Positions 21,268-34,744 of a stretch of DNA of 64,000 bases are shown here, in pieces. The notes beneath the pieces were generated by a model. It was given only the letters and a program-made list of their open reading frames with translations. It was not told the origin of the DNA and did no database searches. The DNA comes from Zanthoxylum bungeanum (taxonomy: Eukaryota; Streptophyta; Magnoliopsida; Sapindales; Rutaceae): assembly GCA_019454045.1 (NCBI GenBank), contig SKCR01049642.1, positions 1 through 64,000 of the forward strand, written 5' to 3'. Both the position numbers and the translations under genes were made by a program. Each line of letters begins with the position of its first letter. Position 1 is the stretch's first letter.

Positions 21268-23226
21268 TGTTGGACAATTATGACCCATAGTATCACTATT
21301 TGTACATATCATGGTGTTGTTGTACAAATTAACTATGTGATAAAGGAAATTGCTCTTTTATCATTTGGAATTGGATTACCAAGATAAATAAATGATAGGT
21401 CCTTATGATTAGTTCCGGATTGAGATGATATGAGACCGTATCAATCCACGAAGTTTAATCATTAAATATCCATAGTCGTAGTATTATCGAGATTGGACAT
21501 CGATAATGCAGAGAATAGACTAGTATTGCACTTGTGTGCGTTGTAAGGGCATAACGACATAGTTCTCATAATTTAAGTATTGGATAATTATGCAAGTGCG
21601 ATAGGAGGTTGTGTTTTTACCGATGGTATGGAAAACAGCTTCACTCTGAATAGACCCCACAGAATCCCATTAGTAGTATGTCTGTGTGTCTATAGGAGTC
21701 CGCTTAAGGGTAGGTGTATTTTGTTTTAACCTGAGACTTGTACCACTAATACTTGCGATAATCAATATACTTTAGTTTTGGTCGTCCAGGGCTTTAACCG
21801 ATTCTGTGTACGCCTCTCTGGGTATATTGAGAATCGTAGTGTATTAGGTGTGATGTCAAGATGGAAGTATCACTTCAGACATATGGAGATGATGATCACG
21901 TAGGATACAGAACTGGTGCTCTTATATGCTGTAACTATCGGGCTAATATGACAGGGTCATAGTTATCCTATTATAGAGACTAGTTACCAGATATCCGACA
22001 TGTGTTTCGTACGGGGCAGCCACATTCCCAGCCCCAGGCCCAGCACATGACATTAGATACTGGATCGACATACACAATAGTACGTATACTATGCCTGACA
22101 TAGATCGTATATTCCTTTAAGAATATTTCTGGAGAATTGGGTAGGCACGGTGCTTTGCTAGAAGCCAACCATGTCTTGTAAATCGGTAAAAACGTAGCAC
22201 TAGGTACGTACGTGTTCGGATAGTCCAATAACCGGATTTACAGCCAATATATCTGGGGATCTCATGGGCCACTTCCTGAAGATTCACTATGACATATGAC
22301 TCCACATATTAATCTGTGATTAATTAGATGAGAGAGAAAATTAATCTGGGATTAATTACGGAGATATTTTACCTGGGATAAAATATTATTTAAAGAGAGA
22401 GATCGATTAATTTGGAATTAATCGATAAAATAATATATTCGATATATTAAACGAAATTGGATTTCGATTGCAGAATTAAAATCAGATTTTAATTCGGACA
22501 AACGAGTTAATTTAGAATTAATTCATTAGCGACGTGAATAGTAATTTTGCTAGGCATAATTATTTAATTAAATTTAATTTAATTACGATGCGACGGAAGA
22601 ATCATTAATTCGGAATTAACGAACCCGAGCCCAGGAGTGTTTGCGGGGCCGCTCGTATTTCGAATCGAGTGGGGCCCACAAGTCACATCAAGCATCAAAT
22701 CATTAGTCATTCTTGTGATATAAGTCACATCACTTTGAGTGATGAGATGCTTGTCACTATTTGTGATTAATGGGAGTGGTTGGAAGACTTAAATGCCTTT
22801 TACCTTTTGACTTTGTTTATTGGCATTAGATTTTTGAAATCCAAAAAAAAACCATCACACAACTTCTCTCCCTCTCCTACACCTCTCGGCCAAGGGGCCA
22901 AAAAAACTCTCCCTTCTCCATTTTTGGCTAGGCCAAAAATCACTTGCAAATTTTCACAAGTGCTAGCACACATTAGGACTCTTACAAAGGTGATAGAGAA
23001 ACCATTCCCATGAGCATGGAATCACCACTTGAAGCTTGAAGCTTGAAGAACTCAAGGAGCAAAAATGGAAGCTTGGCCGAATGCACAAAACTTAGAGCAG
23101 AAAATTTTTGTTGTTCAAAGCTTCTCACATCCGATCATTATAAGTATGATTCCGCCATTCTTCTTTGAGTATTCACACATGTTTCATTGTTTTAATTGAT
23201 CCTGGGACTATAATAGAAACCCAACA
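21268..23226 (+). repeat. C1 right LTR
   Basis: It aligns with 13423-15402 over its whole length by eye, with scattered substitutions and short indels, and is followed by the TSD CTATG. The ORFs inside it (21980-22228, 22780-23013) are LTR by-products also found in the left copy. Confidence 0.95.
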
Positions 23227-24588
23227 CTATGGTCGTCATAATCCATGAGTGGATGGATTGGACACGAAATTGGATTTCGTGATGGATAAACCTAAACTTA
23301 GAGAGTCCCATAATATGAAGTGTACTCGTTGAGCACTTGGACAACGCGATATGAATAATATAGATTATTCATAATACTTTACCGGATTAAGTGAGTTAAT
23401 TCAGATCGTTTAATTGGTTAAACGATAACACATGCATTAGGAGATTTTGTCCGATAATAATTATTGCGTATTTATTTTTGATACATAATATGATTAGATA
23501 CACATTAATTATTCATCAAATAGATTTTGCCACATGCCATAATATATGTATTTGTTATTTATTGTAAATAAAAATACATTTATAATAATAATTATTTTAA
23601 TTAATTATTTGAATATTTAATTGTTAAATATTTAAATGATTATTAATAAACTTTTTTTCATAATTTTTATGAATTTGTCCAATTATTATTGGTTTATATG
23701 GCATGATTTATTAAGCTAAACTTGTCCAAATTTGATTGCCAAGATTAAAGCTTAATTATTTTAATTTAACTAAAATGAAAAATGATCAAAATACCCCTAT
23801 TTATTGTCAAAGTCAGTTACAACAAAAATAAAAGAAAAATTATTTTTCTTCTTCATTTGGTCTTCCACCATGGCTAAACTTCATCTAAAGAAAAACCCGA
23901 AATATTGTTTGATGAAACAAGAAGAAAATGAAAGAAAGTCAAGGAAAAAGCTAAGGTTACAAGGAATTAAAGGTAATTCTTTATACCCCAAGCTTAGAAA
24001 ATTTAGTTTCTTGTTCCTTGATGATCTAGAAAGGTTATAAGGTTTCTTTAAATCTAAATTTTGGGGGTTTTTGGTTGTGGATGATGAAATGGAAGAATTA
24101 GTGCAAGTGTGGATTAGTTTTGAGCAATATTATTGTAATATTGTTTCAATTTGTTGTTGGACAACCTTATTGTCATTCTAGAGTGAGATAGCCACTCTTA
24201 TTATGCCTAGAATTATTCTAAAGTTGTTCATGTATGGTCACCGCCAACCGGGTGACGACTGTCCAAATAGTGAATCCATCACTGTTCGGCAACCCATGAA
24301 CTGTCCTGATACTATTGGGGCTGACCTGGGTAGTCCCTATAGTGTCGAGTGGTCGGTTCAGTCGGAAACGTATTTTGTATCATTTTACGGAAAAATAATT
24401 TTTGTAAAAGTTTCATGACATTTCAACCTTATTTATGTTGATATTTGATATTGAATAAGTAGGTTTAAGTGAAATATGAATAAATTATTCATATTAGATA
24501 TTCAATTATTCGGTAATTTGAAAAAGTTTTAAATTCTGATTTACCTTAACCGCACTTCCGCTGTGTCCCATCGCCCAAAACCCCAACA
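23227..24588 (+). mobile_element. Right part of the LTR of Copia element D
   Basis: It continues the D LTR after the C1 insertion and ends CCCCAACA at 24588, directly before a Copia PBS. AT-rich sequence (23440-23760) is followed by a stretch with a small Lys-rich frame (23804-24040) that shows no recognisable domain and is not called as a gene. Confidence 0.6.
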
Positions 24589-24591
24589 AAA

Positions 24592-24604
24592 TGGTATCAG
24601 AGCG
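24592..24604 (+). other. Primer binding site of Copia element D
   Basis: TGGTATCAGAGCG matches the tRNA-iMet type site and lies three bases after the LTR end CCAACA. It shows that the sequence to its left is a 5' LTR on the plus strand. Confidence 0.85.
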
Positions 24605-24938
24605 GGTCATGCTTGATATTTGATATATAATCCAATTTTAATATTCGCACATGCTTGGAATCTCTATATGTTTCTTTACTTCTTAGTTTTTCAATAACGA
24701 AAATGTAACGAAAAGTTAATTGTTAAATTATATTATGTTTTCTAAGGTAGAATTGAAATATTTAGAAAATGAATTAAATTAAAATTCTTGATTTGATATA
24801 GATTATAGCTTCCATAGGAAAATCCCCGCTTTTAAATATGGCTGTAAAGTAACTTGTATTGGATACATGTTTCTTGGTCCATCTGTCAGTACGGTTTATG
24901 GGTATCTTTCTATAATTACATCCGAAATCGTGCCAAAG
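24605..24938 (+). mobile_element. Start of the D interior, left of C2
   Basis: This short AT-rich stretch has no coding frame. It ends at the C2 target site (CGTGCCAAAG); the D interior resumes at 44540. The phrase CGTGCCAAAGCTGT is rebuilt when C2 is removed and recurs three more times at 44540-44837. Confidence 0.6.
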
Positions 24939-26838
24939 TGTTGGATAATTATGACCTATAACATCACTATTTGTACAGAGCATGGTGTTGTTGTACAAAT
25001 TAACTATGTGACAAAGGAAATTTCTCTTTTATCATTTGTAAATTGGATTACCTGGATATATAAATGATTAAAGTCCATATGATTAGTACCAGATTAATAA
25101 GATATGAGACAGTATTAATCCATAAAGTTTTAATCATTAAATATCCTTAGTCGTAGTATTATCGAGACTGGACATCGATAATGCGGAATAGGCTAGTATT
25201 ACACTTGTGCGTGTTATAGAAGCGTAACAGCATAGTTCTCATATATTTGGGTATTGGATACTCATGCAAGTGTAATAGGAGGCTCTGTTTACCGATGCTA
25301 TGGAAACAACTTCGCTCCGGATAGACCCCTCAGAATCCCATTGGTAGTATGACTATGTATCTATTGGAATCCAAATCAGGGTAGGTGTATTTGGTCTTAA
25401 CTTGAGACTCGCATCTCCAAGTATTTGGTCTTAACTGGATCGTAATACGCGATACTACGTATACTACGCCTGACAAAGATCTTGTATTCCGCAGAAGAAT
25501 ATTTCTGGAGAAATTGGTAGGCACGGTGTTTTACTAGAAGCCAACTATGACTTGTAAATCGGTAAAAATATGATACCGGGTATGTACGTGTTCGGATAGT
25601 CCGATAATCGTATTTACTGCCAATATATCCAGGGATCTCTTGGGTCGCATCCTAAAGGTTCACCGATGATATTTGACTCAAACAGAAAATTAATCTAGGA
25701 TTAATTGAGAGAGAAAATTAATCTGTGATTAATTATGAGAGAGAAAATTAATCTGGGATTAATTATCAAGGGAGAAAATTAATCTAGGATTAATTACCAC
25801 AAGAATTAATCTGTGATTAATTGCATCGAAAATTTATCTGGGATTCTTTGATAGGAGAGAACGCGATTAATTTAGAATTAATCGGTAAAATAAATTTAAT
25901 AGTTAAATTAGATTTTACTATTTAATTTATTTAATGGGGCTAAAGTAATATATTAGATATATTAAATGAAATCGAATTTCAACACGAAATTAAATTAGAT
26001 TTTAATTCTAGTGAACGAATTAATTTGGAATTAATTCGTAAGCGATTTTGATAATAATTTTGTGAGGCATAATTATTTAAATAAATTAGATTTAATTACG
26101 TCGCGACCGAAAATTCGTTTAATCGGATTAAACGAACCCGAGCACAAAGTGTGTTGTCTCACCCAACTTCAATTTTGAATTTAAGTGTAAGACCCACCAA
26201 CCTTACATCACTAGTCAATCTAGTTGATGGAAGTGGTTGTGGGTATTAAAGGAAACTTTTACAACACACTTTATTTTTACCTTTTTTGGAAAAAAAAAAG
26301 TAAAAGAAACATATTTAATGAATTTTGAAATCATTAATTTTTGATCTCTCTCTTCATTTGGCCGATTGGCCAAATGTCATCATTTTTTTTTCATTTGGTC
26401 GAAGGCCCTAAAAATGAATTGATTTTGACTTCCCTTTTTGTGTGCACAAAAGGCAACAATGCTATCTCTCTCTCAATCGGCCGAAAAGAAAGGCATTTTG
26501 GCCTTTTGGTTTTTACAGTTTGGCCGAATGTCCTTTGTGTTATCAATTTGGCTGAATGGCCACTGCACTTTGAGTGCATAATTTGTCTTGGCCGAATGGC
26601 CTCTTCACCATTATGGACGATTGTTTCCTCTTTCCAGATTGAATTGTTGCTTCTCTTGGAGAGCAAAATTCTTCCATCTTGTTCAAGCTAACACTTATGG
26701 GAGTCAAATGAAGGTGATAGGGATACTCACCCATGAACTTGGAAGCTTCAACATCCTTAAAAGTTTTGAACTCAACCGATCAATGTAAGTTAATGCCGCA
26801 AACTTCTTGATTAATTCACACACGAATCATGCTTAGAG
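24939..26838 (+). repeat. C2 5' LTR, first part
   Basis: It matches 42285-44500 apart from a deletion near 25400-25440, where two parts of the GTCTTAAC-containing sequence are joined. It contains five to six near-palindromic units of the ATTAATCTGGGATTAAT type at 25688-25850. It ends at the TAGAG target site of C3. Confidence 0.93.
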
Positions 26839-28893
26839 TGTTGGTTTTATTCTAGGTCCCAAGATCATCAAACAAGCATGAATAATAAGTGTGAATACAT
26901 CAAATGAGATACCAGAATACTCACATCGATCGGTTGTGACGATTTGAAGAAGAACAAAATGATTTTTCCCTTCAAAGTGGCACCTATAGCAGTGCAGATT
27001 TTTCTGTCCAAAAAATCAGATTTTCTTCATGAATTTGAGCCTCGAACTTGCGTCAAACGATTCCCGGCTCGTGGGTGAGTTTCCCTAACACCTTCGTATA
27101 CCTCTTAGGAGTGTGCTAGCACTTGGATTTTGCCACAAAACCCTCAAAATGCATCATCATTTTCGGCCAACCAAGGGCAGTCCACTACCTTGGGCGTGAC
27201 TTTGTTGAGAGGAAAGAGTGATGGAGAGTTGATTAGGTTAAGGGAAAAGGTGTCTAACATTTCACTTATATAATTTCCAAAATTACTAAAGCATTTGCCA
27301 TTTATTTTCTGCTTTCAAAAAAAATAAAACAAATGTAATTAACCCTTGGTAAAAGGTGAAAAGGAAAAGGCTTTCACTTTTCCAAAAAGTTAAAAGTCTT
27401 TTCCCCCCAAAATTTCCCTCCAAATCTTAAAGGTCAAAGTCAAAGAGTCAAAGTTACTTTTCCAAAAGGTGATTTGACTTTTATGACTTGCGATGTGATT
27501 TGCGATGCGACTTGCGGCACGTGATTCAAAATCGACGTAACTTCGCAAACACATTCCGAGCTCGGTTTCGATAATTCTAAATTAACGATTTTCCGATGCC
27601 TCATTAATAAATCCAATTTACTAATCACGTCACTCGAGAATTAATTCTAAATTAATTCAAGTGCTCGAATTAAAATCTAATTTTAATTCCTAATCGAAAT
27701 CCAATTTCGTTTAATATATCGAATATATTATTTATCGATTAATTCCAAATTAATCGTTCTCTCTCTTTAAATCGATATTTTATCCTAGATAAAATATCTC
27801 CGCAATTAATCCCAAATTAATTCTCTCTCTCTCTTCAAATTAATCCCAGATTAATATATAATGCGAGTCATACGTCATCGGTGTATCATTGGGAAGCGAC
27901 CCATGGGATCTCCGGATATGTTGGCAGTAAATTCGGTCGTCGGACTATCCGAACACGTAAGTACCAAGTATTACGTTTTACCAATTTACAAGACAAGGTT
28001 AGCCTCTAGCAAAGCGCCATGCCTACCCAATTCTTCGGAAATATCCTTACAGGAATATGTGATCTATATCAGGTGTAGTATACGTAGTATTGCGTATTTC
28101 GATCCAGTATCGGATGATCACATGTGTGTCTACCCCGTAAGAAGCACATGTCGGATGTCTGGTAACTACTCTATATAATCGGATATACATAACCAAGTCA
28201 TAATATCCCGAAAGCCGTGCAGTATATAAGAGCACTAATACCGTATCCTACGTGACCATCATCTCCATATGACTGGAGTGACACTTCCATCTTGACATCA
28301 CACCCAATACACTGCGATTCTCAATATACCCAGCATTGGCGTATACAGAACCTGTTAAAGCCCTGGAAGACCTCAACTAAAGTATATTGATTGTCGCAAG
28401 TATTAGCGGTGCAAGTCTCAGGTTAAGACCAAATACACCTACCCTGATTGCAGACTCCCATTGACACAAAGTCATACTACCAATGGGATTCTGCGGTGGT
28501 CTAATCCAGAGCGAAACTGTTTCCCGTACCATCGGTGAAACACAACCTCCTATTACACTTGCCTGATATCCTATACCCAGATATACGAGAACTATGCTGT
28601 TATGTCTCACATAACACGCACAAGTGTAATACTAGTCTTTTACGCATCTATCGATGTCCAATCTCGACAATGCTCTGACTAGGGATGTTTAATGATTTAT
28701 CCTTCATTGATGGATACTGTCTCATATCATTCTCAATCTAGGAACACATCATAAAGATCTCCTATCATTTATATATCTAAGGTGATCTAATCACAAATGA
28801 TAAGAGTGCAATCTCCTTTGTCACATAGTTAATTTGTACAACAACACTATGATATGTACAAATAGTGACGCTATGGGTCATAACTGTCCAACA
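26839..28893 (-). repeat. C3 3' LTR (left)
   Basis: On the plus strand it runs from TGTTGGTTTTATTCTAGGTC to ACTGTCCAACA. The same LTR type occurs in plus orientation at 48788-50878 (C5). The open frame at 27861-28178 is antisense to the element and recurs in other LTR copies; it is not called as a gene. Confidence 0.95.
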
Positions 28894-31800
28894 ATCTCCC
28901 ACTTGGCCTTTAGCCAGTCACTCGAGTGTCTAACACCCGAACTATGTATGGTTAGCTCAAACTGCTGAGAAACTGCTTTCGTCAGCGGATTTATATGATT
29001 ATGGTCTGACGCGATTTATTCGATCATCACATCACCATGATGTATGATCCGAACGAATCAGATGAGCCGCTAACAGAACTATATCTAATCCAATTAGATT
29101 TATTTATTGACCCAGATGGCTTCTATTGCTGCCTCAGCTGCAGCAATAATCCGCATTTGTTATTTATTCGGTAACAGTATCTTGCTTGGAAGATTTCCAG
29201 CTCACTGTACCGTTATTCAAACTGTGCAGTACCGTTTGTGACTTTTAGTCGTCTTTATCGGTTTAGGAAACTTGCTACAGTGATCCCAGTCACTTCAAGT
29301 TCTCATTCTCCATAGTTTAAGACATCATCCTTAGTTCTCTAAGATACTAACGAATGTTCTTAACATCAATCCAGTGACTATTACTTGGATTGACCTGATT
29401 GTGACTCCATATGCTCAAAGTGTATGAGACACCAGGTCGCGTACATTTTTAATGTACAATTTCCCAGAGAGTGTTAACAACTTAAATCTATCCTAGTAGA
29501 TCTTTATTCCTAGAATAAAGGTTGTTTCTCTTGAGAATTCTACGGAGAATTTTTCTCTTGAAAGCCAAGCTTTCACCGATTATTTTATGGGAATTTCATT
29601 TCTAAGAAATGAATATATTATATTATCATTATTTTAAGGACAGCCACTGTCTGTGCGCTCCCACTAACCCTCTCATATACATAAGAATCATTCTGTTTTG
29701 AATCAAATCATTGACTATCATGATTACATCAAAACGATAGTTCCAAGAACTTTATGCTTGCTCCAATCCAAACATGGATCGAACAACACGCAAACCTAGT
29801 TTGCTGGTTAGGTACGACAAAATCATCAGGATGTTTATAAACATCCTCCAAAAGGTTTCCATTTAAGGAAAGCGATTTTGATCTTTAACTCACACATTTC
29901 ATAAATGAAACGTGCAGCTACAGCAAGCTTTATCCAAATGCATTTACCGTGGCAACAGGTAAAAGGTTGAACCGTAATCAACATAATGTTGATAACGATA
30001 CCTTTCCGCTACAAGCCTAGCTTTGTACGTTGGTATGTTGCCTTCCATGTATGTCTTCCTTGAAGGCTTATACAGTACCTATAGGCACAATGCCTTATGG
30101 TACATCAACTAGTATCTTAACATAGTTGTTATACATGGAATCCATTTTGGACTCATGGCACTTTTCCATAATAGGAGTCGATACATTGTATCACTTCCTC
30201 ATACGTAGTTGGGTCTTCCTCAATAAGATTGACATCTTTATGAGGTGAGATCAGAAACTCATACCCCAGGTTGTTTTCTGACTCTCTCCGATATACGCAG
30301 TTCTTGTGTATACGAAGATTAATGGTATATGTTCATCCTTGATGAACAGTTTGTGTTCCATTAAGGACTTCATGCCTTGAACAGTATTACTCCGATTTTC
30401 ATCGAGTTATACCATTCTCCCATTTACCACTACATATCGGTATTCTTCTAAGGAAAACCGCATGTGAGCAACAATCTAATTGTTCTCTGGTGAGAAGTAT
30501 AAGTACAATACTTATGGTATCCCAAGGATAACCTTAATTTGGCACTTATCTTATTTGGGTTTCCGTTTGGTATCATCCAAACATATGCCCGGCATTCCCA
30601 AATCGTTAGGAGTGAGAACCATGTTTCTATCCCTGATCATATCTAATATGAATCTGTCTAACAGATTAATATGAAACCTTATTCCAAATAAGTTTTGCAC
30701 TGTTAATGCATATCCGTTGAAGGAAATGGTAGCTCAGAGCGACTCATGGTTAACCTTATCATGTCCAACAAAATTCGGTTTGTCCATTCGGACACACCGT
30801 CAAACTGACGTGTCGCAGGAGGAGTCCTCATTTGAAAGATATTTACCCTCTCAAGTATTTAAGAAACTCATTGCTTAAGTATTTTCATCATGGTTAACAC
30901 ATGATGTTTTAATACTTTAGCCAATCTGTTTGTCTACTTCGTGTCGAAACTTTAAAAGTTTCTGATTTATGTTCTTCAAAAGTAACACATAACCATAACG
31001 TGATGCCACACCCATTAAGGTCACGAAATATTCATATCCACATCTAGCCTAGCTAGATATGGGCCCACTTACTTCACTATGAATAGGGCTTACAGATCGA
31101 TGGCATTTTTCACTATTACCAAGTAAATAGTATTTTAGGTACTTTACCTAAAGAACTAGATTCGTAGACTTTATTTGAATAATCAAATCAGTCCTAGTAC
31201 CCACTCTTCAAAAGTGTGGATATACGAGTCTTGTTTATTGTGTCATAGACAACAATGCCAAATTTAAGTCTCTTCTGATCAAATCAGTTAGAGCTATTTA
31301 TTTGTCATATAATATGTTTGAGATTTATTTATATTCAAAATATAAATACTGTAATTCACATCTAATGTGTTTATCTCAATATCATCTTTATATAATGAAA
31401 CACTTTAGTGTTCTAGAATATAAAGGTTTATCCGCAACAGATTAAACACTGATATAGAGATAATGTTCCTAGTCTAGCTAGTTACATTATAACAGTTTCC
31501 TAATTTAAGTACATACCCCAAGGGTAGTTCCTAAACTTAGGTATCTACGGTCGAAACAGCGACTTTTGTCCCATTTCTGATTCGCAGATTAATCTCAGCT
31601 TGAAGTCAGTATCCTGCTCACAGCAGATTCTGAGCATCAATACATATATTTTATGTACCGCACTAAGTATTTAAAATCCAATTTCAATACTAGTAGTGAA
31701 TATAATAATGACGAATATATTTAAAGTCAGAGGCTTGCTCTTTCTTTAATTCCTTCATGTCTGCCATATCCAAACGACAGTCATTTTGGGATATGTTCTT

Positions 31801-32150
31801 TATCTTCCCAGAAGATCTTAATGATTTTACCTTTACCCTTTTCAATATTTCAGAAGCCTTCGGCCAAGCCTTGGGTTTCTAGAATATTGAAGTAAGGTGC
31901 GCCTTGCGCTATTAGCCTAATTGTAAAGTTTGACTTTATCTCCTTGAGAATAGTCATTAACTCTCCAAGAGTTATTAATTGCAATTTTAATACTTCTTAA
32001 ATCTAAACATAGAATTATGACTGATGGTGTTGGATTAAGCACTAAAGTTATCATCACATAAATCTTCCAAAGATTATGCTTACTATTTGCTTAATTCTGG
32101 GCTTAGGCATAACAAGTTATTTTATCAAATAATGTAACTTATTATTTATT
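28894..32150 (-). pseudogene. C3 gag-pol remnant
   Basis: Read on the minus strand, RNase H remains lie at about 29080-29420 (including the phrase for SWKSSKQDTV), RT at about 29640-30240, integrase at about 30700-31260, and a gag remnant near 31720-31900. The RT phrase equivalent to MDVKTAFLNGN reads LKIKIAFLKWKP-like at 29870-29930, so the first catalytic Asp is lost. No frame longer than about 75 codons survives. Confidence 0.8.
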
Positions 32151-34730
32151 TCCAGGACCATCCTGAAATTATTCCCAATTTGAAAATTAAACCATTTAAA
32201 CATTTTAATCCAAGATTATGTTTTAAATGTCCAATCTTTTCAATATATCTTGATTTTAATAGTCCAACTATTTAATCAATAATTAAGGTACTAAAATTAT
32301 AATGATTAATAGAATAACAACTATTTAATCAACTATAATTCAATAGATTAAAATCAATTATATTGATTACTATAATCCAATTATAAAATCAACTATAATT
32401 GAATAGTTTGAATATATAGTCCAACTATTTAATAAAATAACGATTTAAATATTAGTCTAACTGACATTTAAATCATAACGACGAATGATATTTGATTGAG
32501 CGCGTATGGCAAGTATTGAACGAGTATTGCAAATTCAATTCTTGCCTCCCACTATTTTTCGGCGAGCCTCTAACCCTCTGTCGAGTACTCGGGAAACCGC
32601 ATTTCCTAGTGGGCTAGGATCCCGTTAAATAACACACAATCTTGACTTTGGCCAACAAATTGTATGATATTTAACTAGGTAGATCTCTAAGATCAATTGG
32701 ATCCAATCCAATTCCTAGATCCAGTAGGCGGATATCCAAATCCTTAACATATATCTTATATATGCCAATACATCCAATGTATTGCCTAACCTTTTTCCTC
32801 TGAATCAACTAAGCCTTGGCTTTGGCACAACAAGCTTAATGATCCCAGTCAAGCGCGACCCATTGACCATGGAAAGCTTCGTAATCAATGTCGATGGACA
32901 AGAAGTGGTCTTGACTTTGGCCAACAACCACAACTTGGACAAGACACCAATATAGAACAAAACTCTCGTGATTCAAAAACACATCTTCGACGGACAAAGG
33001 GCTTGACTTTGGCCAACAACCCAATGCCAATCTCGGATCTTGAGTATGAATCACTCAATGGAAGGAAAAACGCATGATATTTGATGAGGGTTTTTCGCGT
33101 GCAAATTGGCTACCAATTTATTATCTTTGTTAAGGTCTCATCATCATACACCCTTAAACATGCATTCTAAATACATAATAAAGCGCATATGAAAATAAAC
33201 AATAATGATATGCGGATGGATACTTAACACATTGATCCTAGATCAAATCTCTCTTTAACTCTCATGCTAGCACTTGTATCACTTCTACCCGTTACACTAC
33301 ACTTCTAAAGAAACCTCATATACATTGAGGGGAATAGGTGAGAAGAGAATACAAATAGAATAGAGGTGATAAGGCTGGACACGCAGGTCCAATTTAATAA
33401 ATCAAATTATTACAATAATTTCCAAAATTGCCCCCACCCGACTAATATCCATCCGATATACATATTCATTCATCACAACCAAGTATTCACACAAGCATGT
33501 TATCAATCATCTAATCAAATTAATTAATCTGATAATTAGTGATCATCCAATGTTCAAACAACGATTTGATTTTGATCGAGTCAAACTCGTTTTGCGAATA
33601 AGTACTCAAAGTACGAATTCTCGAATTAAATTAAACTACGTCATTAAATCCAATTTAATATGCATTCAATTCTAATTCGTTATTTAATTCCAAATTAAAT
33701 ATTACACTTTAATAATAAACCTTTTACGACTTAAATTCCAAATTTAATCGCAACGCGTCTCAAAGACCGATTAACGTCCAACGTCAAAATTCAATTAAAG
33801 TCCAATGGGCTTTTAATTGATTTCTTAAGGCGTGGACTTTTGGTCAACTCGGGTCAAACCGAATAACCAAAATCCAATCCGGGATTTACCCCATAAGCCC
33901 ATAAATCAATCTTGGCCCATTAGGCCCAATTAAACTTTAAAGGTTCATTAAATCGCATTTGGGCTTTATGGAAGCGGTTTTGGGCCCAATTGGATCCAAT
34001 CCAATTTTCCTAAACCCAACTTTGTACAACAAAGCCCAACAAGCCCAATGACAACTTTAAAAGCCCAAATCTAATTTTAAGGCCCAATTAATTAAATGCA
34101 AAAATCCAATTTCACATTCAATTTACCTAAAGTGTATTACATGATTAATTACCCAAATTAACATTTCTAAAACATTAATTTATTCAATTAATCATGCACA
34201 ATTTCATTATCACATGTCCAACACATTTAATGAAAAATCAAACCCGTTTTCATGCTTCAAAGTCTTGGCAATTTGGGGATTTTATGTCCGATTCAAATTC
34301 AATCCAATCAATTACACAATCGACATTAAATCATATACCCAAATGATTTCCAATTCATCTAATGAACAAAAAATCAAAATTCCAAGACAATAGGCTTATA
34401 AATTCGGCCACCTTAAGCAATTGGGAAAAATGGAAAATGATCCAATCACATTTTATGAAATTGATCCAATCAATCTTCGATTCAACCATATTTAAGCATA
34501 CTTAATCATCCAATTTCATAAAATCATGCTCAAATTCAAAATACCCAATTTATCATTTTAGGCCAACATTAACATTTGGGGAAAAATGTTTCAAACATTA
34601 ATTCAAGAAATTGATCTAATCAATATTCAATTAAACATGTATTAAGCACACTCAAACATCCAATTATTCAAATCATGCTCAAATACAAAATACCCAAATT
34701 TTAATCCCTAAACTTTCATGCTTGAACCTA
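32151..34730 (-). other. C3 non-coding leader with repeated TTGGCCAAAGTCAAG motif
   Basis: On the plus strand the complement CTTGACTTTGGCCAA occurs at about 32641, 32911 and 33001, with a variant (CTTGGCTTTGGCACAA) at about 32814. A sense-frame of 72 codons (33054-32836) spans three of these but is broken in C1 and C2. Unusually many GGGCCC-free AATTGGGCCTAAT-type phrases appear near 33890-34090. No recognisable protein is encoded. Confidence 0.55.
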
Positions 34731-34744
34731 GGCTCTGATACCAT

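Larger units (their letters stand above)
13423..23226 (+). mobile_element. Complete Ty1/Copia retrotransposon C1, TSD CTATG
   Basis: Two LTRs of about 1.98 and 1.96 kb (13423-15402 and 21268-23226) flank an interior of about 5.9 kb. Both start TGTTGGAC and end CCCAACA. The 5-base sequence CTATG precedes the first LTR (13418-13422) and follows the second (23227-23231), a perfect target-site duplication. A PBS follows the left LTR and a polypurine tract precedes the right LTR. The interior keeps the Copia order gag, integrase, RT, RNase H, but has no long open frame. The element sits inside the LTR of element D. Confidence 0.95.

Noticed and set aside
23804..24040. 78-codon Lys-rich frame in the D LTR
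   Set aside because: Low complexity, inside an LTR, with no recognisable domain.
26341..26691. 116-codon frame and overlapping frames in the C2 5' LTR
   Set aside because: They come from the repeated GGCCGAATGGCC-type phrases; the other LTR has different frames.
27861..28178. 105-codon frame starting MRVIRHRCIIGKRPM, with relatives at 35833-36114, 49519-49839 and similar frames at 14187, 21980 and 48069
   Set aside because: It is antisense to the LTR in each case and recurs only because the LTRs are related. It has no start signal, no known domain, and is broken in several copies.
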